Assembly (NCBI GenBank): GCA_019753105.1
Contig: JAIELJ010000006.1
Coordinates: forward strand, 186,001-250,000
DNA: 64,000 nt
From: Hyphomonadaceae bacterium
GTDB lineage: Bacteria > Pseudomonadota > Alphaproteobacteria > Caulobacterales > Aquidulcibacteraceae
Direction: 5' to 3'
In this document: one piece after another, positions 7,301 to 14,402 of the stretch
How the letters are laid out: each line of letters starts with the position of its first letter
How positions within the stretch are numbered: the stretch's first letter is position 1
Program-made: the position numbers and the translations under genes
The notes under the pieces: generated by a model
Seen by the model: only the letters and a program-made list of their open reading frames with translations
The model's database searches: none
Told to the model about the DNA's origin: nothing

Positions 7301-8347
7301 CTACCATGGACCGCGCCGCCGCGCCGGAGCCCACACCAGGCCAAGATCCGGCTCAAACGTCACTCTGTTGATGCGCCCAAGCATGTGGAACTCGCCGTCC
7401 AGCAGCGCGGGCGTGCCTTCGTGATTGCTTTCGATGTCGAGCGCGCGAGCGCTGAGCGCCGTAACGCGCTCTAGTCGCCGCCAGCGGCGCAGCACTGCGG
7501 CGCCTGTCACCAAGGCCAGATCGCCCCAGTCGCGTATATCGGCGCCGGCGGCTTCAAGTAGAGTAGGCTCATGCTGTTCGAGGCCAAAGCCGAACGCGGT
7601 GTCTATCCGTCCCACGGCCACGATGAGAGTGGTGTGAGATAACGGCGCCGCGTCGCCGATGGCCCAAGCGACGCGATCTGCGAATTGTCGCGGCGCCATC
7701 CGCAGGAGCGCGCGCAATCCCACGATGCTCTTCGGTTTCCGCAACCGCTCCCGCAGTGACTGCACTTGCATCCAGCCGCCGAAGCCCGCCGCGACGAAGA
7801 AGGAACGGCCTGCGACTTTGCCGCCCGGGAGGTATTGCGCTTGCCCCTCTTCCAGCGACGACACGCATTGCTCAAGCTTGGCACGGCCGAACACGCGCGC
7901 CGCCAGCCGGTTCATGGTGCCTCCCGGCAACGGAATGGCGGGAACGCCCAATGGCGCCAGCGTTTCGATGGCGCCATGTGCAGTGCCGTCGCCACCGATA
8001 ATCGCGATCGCGCGGGGCGCTGCGCGCGCGGCCTCAAGAAGGCACTGGCGAAAGTCGTGTCGGTCTGTCGTGATGATCCTTGCAAGATCGGACGGTCCGC
8101 TTCGGCGAATAAGCAATCGTAACGCGCGCGGTCCGAGCCGCCGCACACGGCCTGCGTCGGCGTTGATCACGACGATTAGGCCTTCGCCTGCGCTGGCGGC
8201 GCCAGCAAGCACAGCGCCGGGCCTGACCCCTACCGCCTCCGACGAAACCACTACTAGCCTCACTTGTTGGCGCCAGGGTGGAGTTGGGAAGCGACGCCAC
8301 TGCGTGCGCGGCGCCGATGATTGAGTTTGACAATGATTGCAATTCAT
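7301..8347 (-). CDS. Diacylglycerol/sphingosine kinase-like lipid kinase
   Basis: Transfers phosphate from ATP to a lipid hydroxyl at the membrane face. The DAGK catalytic domain begins near LIVVINADAGRV (about residue 58), with the nucleotide motif IIGGDGTAHGAIETL and the following PLPGGTMNRLA; a C-terminal all-beta half contains LLDGEFH. The first 30-50 residues look unlike protein, and the dyad at 8320-8334 lies inside them, so a downstream GTG (for example at 8263) may be the true start. It is transcribed toward the usp-terB pair and away from the zf-TFIIB-like gene. The lipid substrate is unknown. Confidence 0.85.
   Translation of the reverse strand: MNCNHCQTQSSAPRTQWRRFPTPPWRQQVRLVVVSSEAVGVRPGAVLAGAASAGEGLIVVINADAGRVRRLGPRALRLLIRRSGPSDLARIITTDRHDFRQCLLEAARAAPRAIAIIGGDGTAHGAIETLAPLGVPAIPLPGGTMNRLAARVFGRAKLEQCVSSLEEGQAQYLPGGKVAGRSFFVAAGFGGWMQVQSLRERLRKPKSIVGLRALLRMAPRQFADRVAWAIGDAAPLSHTTLIVAVGRIDTAFGFGLEQHEPTLLEAAGADIRDWGDLALVTGAAVLRRWRRLERVTALSARALDIESNHEGTPALLDGEFHMLGRINRVTFEPDLGLVWAPARRRGPW
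8320..8334. promoter_or_regulatory. Dyad ATTGAGTTTGACAAT, copy B
   Basis: An imperfect relative of ATTGA-N5-TCAAT (one mismatch in the right half). It lies 79 bases before the GGGCCCC block of leader element B, about 25 bases farther than in copies A and C. It falls between the divergent lipid kinase and zf-TFIIB-like genes if the kinase starts internally. Confidence 0.25.
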
Positions 8348-8412
8348 TCGGTCTGAGCCTGGAAAGGCCTTGATCGGCCTCGCGCAACCCCCACCTCCGG
8401 CTCGTGCGGGCC

Positions 8413-8461
8413 GGGCCCCTCTGACGACGCAGCATCCTCCCCGATGATGTCGTGATGTCGG
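8413..8461 (+). promoter_or_regulatory. Conserved leader element, copy B (before zf-TFIIB-like gene)
   Basis: GGGCCCCTCTG (8413-8423), hairpin arms ACGAC (8424-8428) and GTCGT (8449-8453), then GATGTCGG (8454-8461). Inside the longer loop CATC and GATG pair around CTCCCC, so the whole arm can fold. After the GATGTCGG block a CATC can pair with GATG, as in copy D. The downstream start codon is at 8566. Confidence 0.55.
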
Positions 8462-8565
8462 ACCGCATCGGGATCATTCCCCGCGTCGGCTCGGCTCATC
8501 TGAAACCGCCAAACCGCGCGCCGGCTGCTCCCGAGGCACAACCCGAGAAGCGAAGGCAAAGCGTC

Positions 8566-8835
8566 ATGCCCCTTATCAATTCCCCCATCGACGGCGCTCC
8601 GATGCGTCAGATCAACCGCTACGGCATCGAGTTTGATGTGTGCCCGACAACGGGCGGCATCTGGCTGGACAGAGGCGAACTCGAAAAGCTGATCGCTTTG
8701 GTCAAACAAGAAACATTGGCCGAAGCATCCCCGCGCCAAGCCCGCCACCGCGAAGATGACGATTATGACGACGATCGCCGCGGCGGCAGGCACGGCGGCA
8801 AGCGATCGAGACTCGCCGATATCTTCGACTTCTAG
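8566..8835 (+). CDS. zf-TFIIB-like small protein
   Basis: An 89-residue protein. After MPLINSPIDGAPM comes the family hallmark block VCPTTGGIWLDRGELEKL, then a charged, Asp/Arg-rich linker and a C-terminal basic stretch ending LADIFDF. The canonical zf-TFIIB domain has two CPxC pairs; here the first has become SPID and the second CPTT, leaving one Cys, so zinc binding is doubtful. The start at 8566 is preferred over 8452 because the GAAGG-rich ribosome site lies just before it and 8452 falls inside leader element B. A strong hairpin follows the stop, then terC. Confidence 0.78.
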   Translation: MPLINSPIDGAPMRQINRYGIEFDVCPTTGGIWLDRGELEKLIALVKQETLAEASPRQARHREDDDYDDDRRGGRHGGKRSRLADIFDF

Positions 8836-8843
8836 TGTCGACG

Positions 8844-8879
8844 CTCTTGAGCGCCGCGAACACTGACGGCGCTCAAGAG
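8844..8879 (+). terminator. Hairpin between zf-TFIIB-like gene and terC
   Basis: Perfect 12-bp inverted repeat CTCTTGAGCGCC / GGCGCTCAAGAG with a 12-base loop. No T-run follows, so it is either a weak or Rho-assisted terminator or an mRNA-processing/stability structure. Confidence 0.5.
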
Positions 8880-8925
8880 TCCGCTAGTCCAACACCGGAA
8901 AACTTAGTAACGAGAGCCATAACGC

Positions 8926-9984
8926 ATGGACGTCCTAAACACGTTCCTGTTCGCTGAATTCTTGGGCAAAGCCAACTGGATTTGGCTCTCGTTCATCGGC
9001 GCGGTCATTGCGCTCCTTGCCTTCGACCTCGGCGTACTCAATCGCAAAGACCATGAGATCGGTGTCGGCGAGTCCTTGAAACTTTCGGCCTTTTACGTCG
9101 CTATTGGCCTAGGCTTCGCGTTCGTCATTTGGCATCTCTATAACAACGCCTCACCGACTGCTTCCATCGACCCTCAATTGCTCGCGGTCACAGGAGCTGA
9201 ACGCGCCTGGATCGCTGTGCAACTCTATGTGACCGGCTTCGCTGTCGAGAAAACTCTGGCGCTCGACAACGTTTTCGTTATCTCGATGGTGTTCGCGTAC
9301 CTTGCGATCCCGCGCATGTATCAACATCGCGTCCTGTTCTGGGGCATCATCGGCGTCATTGTGCTGCGCGCCATCATGATCGGTCTCGGCGCGGCGTTAG
9401 TGTCGCAATTCTCGTGGGTGCTCTACATTTTCGCGGTGTTTCTGATCATCACCGGCGTGCTGATGTTCCGCAAAGGCGCCGATCACGAGGACGTAAAGGA
9501 CAACAAGATCCTGCTTTGGCTAAAGCGCCGCATGAACGTGACGCCAGAGCTACACGGCAGCAAGTTTCGGGTGAAGCTCCCGGACCCCAACACTGGCAAA
9601 ATGCGCTGGGTTGCCACGCCGCTTCTGCTGGCTCTTCTCTTCGTAGAGATCGTTGATCTCGTCTTTGCGATCGACAGTGTGCCGGCGATCTTCGCTATCA
9701 CAAGCGACCCCTATATCGTTTACACCTCGAACATTTTTGCCATTCTGGGCCTCCGCGCGCTCTTCTTCGCGCTGGCAGCGGTCGTCGAACGTTTCAAGTA
9801 TCTAAAGTACGCGTTGGCGCTAACGCTCGTCTTTATCGGATCGAAGATTTTTCTTGGCGACTTCTTTCCTGGCGGCAAGTTTCCGTCGGAATGGTCGCTG
9901 GCAGTCACCATCAGTCTGATCGCGGGGGGCATCGTCTATTCCCTATGGAAGACACGCGATAGTCCCGCCGGGCCTGTTGTATGA
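8926..9984 (+). CDS. TerC family integral membrane protein (first copy)
   Basis: A 352-residue inner-membrane protein with about nine helices. The TerC family (Alx/YkoY/TerC) is linked to manganese export and metal loading of secreted proteins. Conserved acidic positions in helices are visible: TLALDNVFVIS near residue 107 and FAIDSVPAIFAI near 248, plus the shared ALFFALAAVVERFKYLKY near the end. A hydrophilic loop of about 60 residues follows FRKGADHED. A paralog is encoded at 12158-13201. The next small frame overlaps its stop codon (ATGA). Confidence 0.92.
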   Translation: MDVLNTFLFAEFLGKANWIWLSFIGAVIALLAFDLGVLNRKDHEIGVGESLKLSAFYVAIGLGFAFVIWHLYNNASPTASIDPQLLAVTGAERAWIAVQLYVTGFAVEKTLALDNVFVISMVFAYLAIPRMYQHRVLFWGIIGVIVLRAIMIGLGAALVSQFSWVLYIFAVFLIITGVLMFRKGADHEDVKDNKILLWLKRRMNVTPELHGSKFRVKLPDPNTGKMRWVATPLLLALLFVEIVDLVFAIDSVPAIFAITSDPYIVYTSNIFAILGLRALFFALAAVVERFKYLKYALALTLVFIGSKIFLGDFFPGGKFPSEWSLAVTISLIAGGIVYSLWKTRDSPAGPVV

Positions 9985-10130
9985 CAACGGACTGGAATGA
10001 GCGCGAGATGGTGTACGAATTGGGTGAGAAGATGAGAGATCCGACCGACCCAAAGGCTAATGGTGACAGCATTCACCCCCGCAGCGCGCTAGCTCTCGGC
10101 AATGGCCCCCGTTTGATAGTCGGCTGGTGA
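9981..10130 (+). CDS. Possible 49-residue small protein
   Basis: An ATG overlaps the terC stop as ATGA and opens a 49-codon frame ending in TGA at 10130, four bases before the lysR start codon. It begins MTTDWNEREMVYELGEKM and ends RLIVGW. The coupling at both ends and an amphipathic first half support translation, but no family is recognised and composition alone does not prove it. It could simply be read as a leader frame that couples terC to lysR. Confidence 0.4.
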   Translation: MTTDWNEREMVYELGEKMRDPTDPKANGDSIHPRSALALGNGPRLIVGW

Positions 10131-10133
10131 CTC

Positions 10134-11036
10134 ATGCCCACGCAAAAGCCCAAACTCATCAATCTCGATCTTGATCTTGTTCGCGCCTTTGTGGCCGTGG
10201 CGGATGCCAAGAGCTTCACCCGCGCGGGCGTCCGCTTAGGGCGCACCCAATCGACGATCAGTCTCCAGATTAAACGTCTGGAAGAACAGCTCGATTGTGA
10301 AGTGTTCAGCCGCGACCCACGCAAAGTCGTGCTGACCGCGCGCGGCGAAGCCCTATTGACGCAAGTGCGTCGGTTGCTCCGAGTAAATGACGAGATCATT
10401 GGCGAAATGTTCGAGCATTCGCTAGAAGGCGAAGTCCGCTTCGGCGCGCCTGAAGATTTCGCCACCACGCATCTTCCCGGCATTTTGGGCGATTACGCGC
10501 GTGCTTATCCGCATGTGAGTTTGTCGGTGACATGCGATCTGACGCTTCGGCTCATGGACAAGATGGCCCAAGGCGAACTCGATCTCGCGCTGATCAAGCG
10601 CGAACCTGTCGGCGCAGATCTCGGCCAGCGTGTGTGGCGCGAACACTTGGTTTGGGTCGGCGCCGGCGATGACGTTCTTCCAAAAGACGGGCCCATCCCC
10701 CTGATCGCTGCGCCCTCCCCATGCGTGTATCGCAAACGCGCAACCGCCGCACTCGATCAAGCAGGTCGCGCCTGGCGAATTGCGTTCACCAGTCATTCGC
10801 TCGCAGGCCAGCAAGCTGCCCTTCGCGCGGGCCTCGGTGTGATGGCGCTGCCGAGCGAGATGGCGCCGGACGATCTGGCTGTGTTCGGGGTAGAACAGGG
10901 CTTTCCCCCTCTCGCGGACGCCGAGATCGCTCTCGTTCGCGCCAGCAAGACGCTCTCCGTGCCCGCCGAACGGCTCGCTAATTTCATCCTAGCGTCGCTG
11001 GACGATGCCGGCAGTGCGAGACGAGATGTGCTTTAG
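10134..11036 (+). CDS. LysR family transcriptional regulator
   Basis: A 300-residue DNA-binding protein. The winged helix-turn-helix covers about residues 10-70, with FVAVADAKSFTRAGVRLG and STISLQIKRLEEQL; the substrate-binding domain follows from about 95 to 290. It starts four bases after the possible 49-codon frame and 150 bases after terC, so it may belong to the same transcript. Its position among genes with ATTGA-N5-TCAAT dyads (T-N11-A spacing) makes it a candidate regulator of this cluster, an inference only. The inducer is unknown. Confidence 0.92.
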   Translation: MPTQKPKLINLDLDLVRAFVAVADAKSFTRAGVRLGRTQSTISLQIKRLEEQLDCEVFSRDPRKVVLTARGEALLTQVRRLLRVNDEIIGEMFEHSLEGEVRFGAPEDFATTHLPGILGDYARAYPHVSLSVTCDLTLRLMDKMAQGELDLALIKREPVGADLGQRVWREHLVWVGAGDDVLPKDGPIPLIAAPSPCVYRKRATAALDQAGRAWRIAFTSHSLAGQQAALRAGLGVMALPSEMAPDDLAVFGVEQGFPPLADAEIALVRASKTLSVPAERLANFILASLDDAGSARRDVL

Positions 11037-11110
11037 TTGAAAACCATACTCACTCGAACCCGTCGGCGCGCCTTCAACCACCTTGGTCATTGCAAATCTC
11101 GATCGGCCGC

Positions 11111-11125
11111 ATTTGTAGTTTCAAT
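11111..11125. promoter_or_regulatory. Dyad ATTTGTAGTTTCAAT, copy C
   Basis: A relative of ATTGA-N5-TCAAT with the right half conserved. It lies 54 bases before the GGGCCCC block of leader element C, the same spacing as in copy A. Function inferred from position only. Confidence 0.3.
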
Positions 11126-11179
11126 TACTACTCCTCTTCACCGGCGGCGGCGCGCCCACCAGCTATGTCGCACCAGGCC

Positions 11180-11269
11180 GGGCCCCTCTGGCGGCGGAAA
11201 CGCCGCGATGTCGGACTGGAGGATCGCGGAGCGGAGCGCCAACGTCTCGCGCTTAGCTCCCCCGACATC
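11180..11269 (+). promoter_or_regulatory. Conserved leader element, copy C (before Bax-inhibitor gene)
   Basis: GGGCCCCTCTG (11180-11190), hairpin GCGGCG / GAAA / CGCCGC (11191-11206, six GC pairs with a GNRA tetraloop), then GATGTCGG (11207-11214). Upstream CCAG can pair with CTGG. Farther on, CCGACATC at 11262-11269 is the exact complement of GATGTCGG, giving a possible long-range helix. The start codon of the Bax-inhibitor gene is at 11334. The rest of the 297-base gap holds no gene. Confidence 0.55.
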
Positions 11270-11333
11270 CCTGAGCGGGATTAGGCCCTCCGTCCGCGAT
11301 CCGCATTAGCGTGAGAAAAACAGAGGACGAGAG

Positions 11334-12074
11334 ATGGCCTTCGAAGACGTTCAGACCCAGCGCGCGCGTGCAGCCACGCAAGTCGCAGCCGCCGACAGCT
11401 ACGACGCGGGGCTGCGCCAACATATGCTGGGGATCTACAACTACATGTTCGCCGGTTTGGGCGTGAGCGGCGCGGTCGCCTATTTCCTGACGGCTACGGG
11501 CGCCAGCACGATCTTCTTTACAGCGCCCGGGCAGTTCACGGCTTTGGGCTGGGTTGCACTGTTTGCGCCGCTCGCGCTTCTGCTCATGGCCTCATTCAGC
11601 GCGGCGCGCTTGAGCACAGCCGCCAGTCACGCCATTTATTGGTCAGTCGCGGCGCTCCAGGGCGTCAGCCTCGCGGTGCTCTTCCAAGCCTACACCGGTC
11701 AATCGATCGCGCAGATTTTCTTCGTCACCGCCGCGGCCTTCGGCGGCCTTAGTCTCTTTGGCTACACGACCAAGCGTTCCTTGTCCGGCATGAGCACCTT
11801 TCTCATGGTCGGGCTTATCGGCGTCATCATCGCCTTCGTCGTCAACATCTTCCTGCAGTCAGGCCTGTTGCAGTTCGTCGCTTCTGTGATCGGCGTTCTC
11901 GTGTTCGCCGGTCTTACTGCCTTCGATACGCAACGCCTCAAGATGGATTACATTGCTGGTGTAAGCGGCGATGCGGCGGCGAAGGCGCAGGTCTGGGGCG
12001 CGCTCAGCCTCTACCTCAACTTCATCAATCTTTTTCAGTTGCTGCTCTCGCTGTTTGGCCAGCGCGAGGAATAG
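11334..12074 (+). CDS. Bax inhibitor-1 / YccA family membrane protein
   Basis: A 246-residue inner-membrane protein with seven hydrophobic helices after a short soluble N-terminus (about 30 residues). Family marks include LRQHMLGIYNYMFAGLG at the start of the first helix, GGLSLFGYTTKRSL in the middle, and the acidic last-third motif LTAFDTQRLKMDY near residue 198. Relatives form proton/calcium-leak channels or modulate FtsH proteolysis (YccA). AGAGGACGAGAG gives a good ribosome site. Leader element C lies upstream and a strong terminator downstream, so it is probably a single-gene unit. Confidence 0.92.
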   Translation: MAFEDVQTQRARAATQVAAADSYDAGLRQHMLGIYNYMFAGLGVSGAVAYFLTATGASTIFFTAPGQFTALGWVALFAPLALLLMASFSAARLSTAASHAIYWSVAALQGVSLAVLFQAYTGQSIAQIFFVTAAAFGGLSLFGYTTKRSLSGMSTFLMVGLIGVIIAFVVNIFLQSGLLQFVASVIGVLVFAGLTAFDTQRLKMDYIAGVSGDAAAKAQVWGALSLYLNFINLFQLLLSLFGQREE

Positions 12075-12097
12075 CAGAGCTTAGCAGCTCCATCTTC

Positions 12098-12130
12098 GCC
12101 CGCGTGCTCCAGCACGCGGGCGCTTTCTTT
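12098..12130 (+). terminator. Rho-independent terminator after the Bax-inhibitor gene
   Basis: Perfect 11-bp stem GCCCGCGTGCT / AGCACGCGGGC with a CC loop, followed by the T-rich GCTTTCTTTCT. Confidence 0.8.
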
Positions 12131-12157
12131 CTCGCTCATTGAAGGTGCACTCAGGCT

Positions 12158-13201
12158 ATGGATTTTCTCACCGCCGAATACGCCAGCCAGCCGGTCTGGT
12201 TGTGGCTAAGCTTCTTGAGCTTTATCGGCTTCCTGTTGTGGGTCGATCTTGGCCTCCTAAACCGCAAAGACGGCGTCGTTTCGCCTGCCAAGAGCGCGAT
12301 GATGTGGGCGGGCTTCGCCTCCCTCGCACTTCTCTTCGGTCTTTATGTCGGCTTCATCTACGAACCGGACCCGCGCTTTTACAGCTCGGCTCAAAATCTG
12401 AACCAACAGGCCGTGATCCAGTACTTCACTGGTTATCTTCTGGAGACCGCGCTCGCCTTCGACAACATCTTCGTCATCTCACTCATTTTCACCTACTTCG
12501 CGGTGCCGCGGGAGTACCAGCACCGCGTGCTTTTCTGGGGCATTATCGGCGCTATCGTCTTCCGCGCCATTTTCATTTCGCTCGGCGCGACCGTGGTCAA
12601 TTCCTGGACCTGGGTCCTTTACATTTTCGCCGCCTTCCTCATCTGGACCGGTTGGAAAATGCTCACTGGCCATGGCCAGGAGATGAAGCTCGAAGACAAC
12701 AAGCTCTTGGCGTTCGTACGCCGGCGCATACGCGTCACCGACACGATCGAAAATCACAATTTTTTCGTCCGCAAGGCGGATCCCGCCACCGGCAAGCTCG
12801 TCCTCTATGCAACACCGCTCTTTCTGGCGCTCATCATGGTGGAAACCGCCGACATCATCTTCGCAGTAGACTCGGTACCGGCGATCTTTGCGGTCACACG
12901 CGATCCCTTCATCGTTTACACATCAAACATCTTCGCGATCCTGGGGCTCCGCTCGATGTATTTCATGCTCGCCGCCGCGGTCGAACGCTTCAAGTATTTA
13001 AAGTACGGGCTTTCGCTGGTGCTGGTGCTCATCGGCGCAAAGATCATCTGGAATTTCGGGCTTTCAAAAGAACTCGGTTGGGCGCCTTATCTTGAGCCAC
13101 ACTGGGCGCTCATGATGACACTCGCACTAATCGGCGGCGCCATGGCTTACTCGCTCTACCGCACCCGCGAGCGCGGCAGGGCCGCAGAGAGCGTCCAATG
13201 A
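12158..13201 (+). CDS. TerC family integral membrane protein (second copy)
   Basis: A 347-residue paralog of the 8926-9984 protein, similar in length and helix order. Shared marks: DLGLLNRKDG in the first loop, ETALAFDNIFVISLIF, REYQHRVLFWGIIGAIV, FAVDSVPAIFAVT and the VERFKYLKYGLSLVL stretch. As with other TerC proteins a role in manganese or other divalent-metal efflux is likely. It follows the Bax-inhibitor gene after its terminator and has its own ribosome site (GAAGG). Having two TerC copies 2.2 kb apart suggests an old duplication with divergence rather than a recent one. Confidence 0.92.
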   Translation: MDFLTAEYASQPVWLWLSFLSFIGFLLWVDLGLLNRKDGVVSPAKSAMMWAGFASLALLFGLYVGFIYEPDPRFYSSAQNLNQQAVIQYFTGYLLETALAFDNIFVISLIFTYFAVPREYQHRVLFWGIIGAIVFRAIFISLGATVVNSWTWVLYIFAAFLIWTGWKMLTGHGQEMKLEDNKLLAFVRRRIRVTDTIENHNFFVRKADPATGKLVLYATPLFLALIMVETADIIFAVDSVPAIFAVTRDPFIVYTSNIFAILGLRSMYFMLAAAVERFKYLKYGLSLVLVLIGAKIIWNFGLSKELGWAPYLEPHWALMMTLALIGGAMAYSLYRTRERGRAAESVQ

Positions 13202-13311
13202 CGCCTTGGATTTTCGGCAAACTTGTGCGCCGATGATCATTGTCATGTGCGCCTCTCATCGCCACGCTTCTTGCGTTTGCACGTCGCCCGCCCATCTCGG
13301 TAAAGCGAGCC

Positions 13312-13344
13312 GGGCCCCTCTGGCGGCATGTGCTGCGATGTCGG
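13312..13344 (+). promoter_or_regulatory. Conserved leader element, copy D (before the small-protein pair)
   Basis: GGGCCCCTCTG (13312-13322), hairpin GCGGC / ATGTT / GCTGC (13323-13336, one G-U pair), then GATGTCGG (13337-13344) followed by CTCGCATC, whose CATC can pair with the GATG. The first downstream start codon is at 13402. Confidence 0.55.
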
Positions 13345-13401
13345 CTCGCATCGCTCCTATGCGGACAATCACGCCGCGGGAGTGGAATATGAGGAGCAAC
13401 C

Positions 13402-13590
13402 ATGATCAACATGATCAACATGATCGGCGCGATGCACGCTGCCCTGCGCACGACGCAGAAGCGCCCGGAGGAAGATATCAATTTCCGTGTCGAGACGAAG
13501 AGGAGCCGGCGCGCACGGAATCCCGGCGACGAGGATGAATTCGAAGATCCCTCGCAGCGCCGGCAGAGTGCGCGCGGTGTTTCCGCATGA
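13402..13590 (+). CDS. Small hypothetical protein (62 aa)
   Basis: Starts MINMINMIGAMHAALR and becomes highly charged (Arg/Glu/Asp) in its second half. A good ribosome site (GAGGAG) lies 6 bases before the ATG, and the stop overlaps the next start as ATGA, so the two are translationally coupled. I recognise no family. The charged, low-complexity tail suggests a disordered protein. Leader element D is 58 bases upstream. Confidence 0.55.
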   Translation: MINMINMIGAMHAALRTTQKRPEEDINFRVETKRSRRARNPGDEDEFEDPSQRRQSARGVSA

Positions 13591-13775
13591 CCCTTGCGGC
13601 ACATCCACCGAGCCTCATTCGCCGCCACGCCGCGATCGAAGCCGACATTGATCTTGAGCTGAAACGCCCTTTGCCAAACCTGATGCGCGTAAAGCGCCTG
13701 AAGCAGCAGAAGCTCTGGATTAAGGACAGATTAGCCGCTCACAGTCCCGATCAACAATCGCGCAATCCACGCTAG
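13587..13775 (+). CDS. DUF465 (YdcH-like) small protein
   Basis: A 62-residue helical hairpin protein. The DUF465 pattern is visible: RHAAIEADIDLELKRPLPN followed by RVKRLKQQKLWIKDRL. These proteins are small cytosolic helical hairpins of unknown role, common in alphaproteobacteria. Its start overlaps the previous stop (ATGA), and a terminator-like hairpin follows. Confidence 0.8.
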   Translation: MTLAAHPPSLIRRHAAIEADIDLELKRPLPNLMRVKRLKQQKLWIKDRLAAHSPDQQSRNPR

Positions 13776-13781
13776 CGTGCC

Positions 13782-13818
13782 TGCGCCTCTGGTTTCCCCA
13801 CCAGGGGCGCAACCTTTA
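13782..13818 (+). terminator. Probable terminator after the DUF465 gene
   Basis: Stem TGCGCCTCTGGT / ACCAGGGGCGCA (one T-G pair) around a six-base loop, followed by AACCTTTATC. The T content is modest, so strength is uncertain. Confidence 0.55.
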
Positions 13819-13900
13819 TCTTTCGGCGCCGCTTCGGCTACGCGCTGCCCTTCGCCCCGTCGTGCCCGCGCCCTGTGCACCACGCTCACTGATTGGCGCC

Positions 13901-13915
13901 ATTGAGATTTTCAAT
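13901..13915. promoter_or_regulatory. Dyad ATTGAGATTTTCAAT
   Basis: A perfect 5-bp inverted repeat with a 5-base centre, of the same form as 5781-5795, 72 bases before the small gene at 13988. No GGGCCCC leader block follows this copy. Confidence 0.35.
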
Positions 13916-13987
13916 GGGCACGCCCGTTGTGCGAGATCGACAGCAGCCTCATTTCCTTACGATAAGTGGTGAACGAGGAGCGGCCAG

Positions 13988-14197
13988 GTGAAGTTTGTAG
14001 AGCGTTTACTCATGCGCGAAGAGATCGACTCACTCGAACTGGACTTGTCGCGCGCTCGCGACATCAGCGACGCCGAAGCAATTGCGGAGATTGGCACGCG
14101 CATCGCTCGCCTTGAGGCTACTCTAGCTAACGCTTGTCGCGATCGTGGGCGATCAGTAGACGGCGATCCAGGTCGCCTCATTCGGCGCGCTGCTTAA
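13988..14197 (+). CDS. Small coiled-coil protein (69 aa)
   Basis: GTG start preceded by a clear AACGAGGAG ribosome site. The first 50 residues are rich in Glu/Arg with heptad-like leucines and isoleucines (REEIDSLELDLSRARDI, IGTRIARLEATLANA), so a single amphipathic helix or coiled coil is likely; the tail is basic. No family is recognised. A perfect dyad lies upstream and the alternative oxidase pseudogene downstream. Confidence 0.55.
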   Translation: MKFVERLLMREEIDSLELDLSRARDISDAEAIAEIGTRIARLEATLANACRDRGRSVDGDPGRLIRRAA

Positions 14198-14328
14198 GTC
14201 AAACCGCCGGCGTCGTGTTTCACGTTCGAGTCAATTTCAGAGACGGTAGCCACGACCTTTGACACTTCCCACGTGCGTCAACACGCCGTCGAGCCAAAGC
14301 TTAGTTGACGCCTATCTCATGAATCGGA

Positions 14329-14377
14329 CGGCTCCTCTGGCGCGCGGGGGCACGTCGTGCCCGGATATATTGTGCGC
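14329..14377 (+). promoter_or_regulatory. Diverged leader element, copy E (before alternative oxidase)
   Basis: CGGCTCCTCTG (14329-14339) matches the first block with two changes. Arms GCGCGC (14340-14345) and GTGCGC (14372-14377) can pair, with an inner GGGCAC / GTC / GTGCCC hairpin (14348-14362). The second block GATGTCGG is not recognisable. It ends 25 bases before the GTG start of the oxidase gene. Confidence 0.35.
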
Positions 14378-14402
14378 CTTCCGCGTCAACGGAGATCGCG
14401 TC

